Assembly (NCBI GenBank): GCA_021413595.1
Contig: JAIOQD010000001.1
Coordinates: 1 to 7,863 of the forward strand
Source: Bacteroidota bacterium
GTDB lineage: Bacteria; Bacteroidota; Bacteroidia; 2-12-FULL-35-15
Reading direction: 5' to 3'
Length of the DNA stretch: 7,863 nt
Under the pieces are notes generated by a model. That model was not told the origin of the DNA. It did not search any database and saw only the letters and a list, made by a program, of their open reading frames with translations. This document shows, piece after piece, positions 7,729 through 7,863 of the stretch (the first letter of the stretch is position 1; each line of letters opens with the position of its first letter). The position numbers and the translations under genes were made by a program.

Positions 7729-7757
7729 AAATAAAAAATTATTATAATTTCAATACT

Positions 7758-7863
7758 ATGAAAAACAATTACATTTCCCATCCCAAGTGCACCCGGGACC
7801 CAAAAATGTTTACAGTTACTATAAAACTTATACTAGTGACAATATTGTTATTGACATCTTCTG
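7758..7863 (+). CDS. Start of a secreted or outer-membrane protein, probably SusC/RagA-like (partial)
   Basis: Only the first 35 codons are inside the window. The protein begins MKNNYISHPKCTRDPKMF, a polar basic tail of about 18 residues, followed by a hydrophobic stretch, TIKLILVTILLLTSS, at residues 21-35. A long basic tail with a cysteine before the signal-peptide core is a pattern I associate with SusC/RagA-type TonB-linked outer-membrane proteins of Bacteroidota. Those import glycans or other large nutrients and usually pair with a downstream SusD lipoprotein. The long structured leader also suits such a gene. M17 is a possible alternative start with a more ordinary signal peptide. The start context is A/T-rich without a Shine-Dalgarno sequence. 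Export is well supported; the family is a guess from the N-terminus alone. Confidence 0.5.
   Translation, partial: MKNNYISHPKCTRDPKMFTVTIKLILVTILLLTSS

Larger units (their letters stand above)
7145..7757. other. 613-bp AT-rich intergenic region without a supportable gene
   Basis: No open reading frame longer than about ten codons with a credible start is visible on the plus strand, and I recognise no tRNA or known riboswitch. Apart from the hairpins listed separately, it holds an 8-bp inverted repeat (ATTTGCAT at 7274-7281 and ATGCAAAT at 7301-7308) and a 7-bp hairpin (TAATTCC at 7350-7356, GGAATTA at 7364-7370). Several TAnnTTTG matches occur (7328-7335, 7372-7379, 7467-7474), but none has a well-spaced -33 element and such matches are expected in AT-rich DNA. 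The region probably contains the promoter and long leader of the gene starting at 7758. Confidence 0.6.

Overview
The window looks like chromosome from a member of the Bacteroidota. The evidence is low GC with very AT-rich intergenic DNA, AT-rich translation starts with no Shine-Dalgarno sequence, a TAnnTTTG-type promoter box, a DUF3822-family gene joined to rsmD (an arrangement typical of this phylum), and a final partial gene whose N-terminus resembles a SusC/RagA-type TonB-linked outer-membrane protein. All complete genes are on the plus strand and look intact.

Positions 23-5445 form a compact three-gene operon for a tripartite RND efflux pump: a periplasmic adaptor (MFP/HlyD family), an inner-membrane HAE-1-type RND pump with its proton-relay residues in place, and a TolC-type outer-membrane channel. 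The first two genes are 7 nt apart and the last two overlap by 14 nt, so co-transcription and coupled translation are likely. Only 22 bp lie upstream of the operon, so its promoter and any regulator are outside the window.

Positions 5446-5723 separate the pump operon from the next unit. This gap holds two stretches that look like degraded copies of short interspersed repeats common in Bacteroidota, then a good TAnnTTTG promoter box very close to the next start codon. Positions 5724-7144 hold a two-gene unit: a DUF3822-family protein, possibly a degenerate actin-like fold, and rsmD, the 16S rRNA (guanine-966-N2) methyltransferase. The two genes overlap by one base (TAATG).

Positions 7145-7757 contain no supportable gene. 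The first part may hold a weak terminator for rsmD. The last 200 bp hold three consecutive hairpins, two of them followed by T-runs, just ahead of the partial gene at 7758. This looks like a structured 5' leader or an attenuator. It and the DUF3822 gene are the parts most worth a second look. I found no CRISPR array, tRNA, rRNA, insertion sequence, toxin-antitoxin or defence system.
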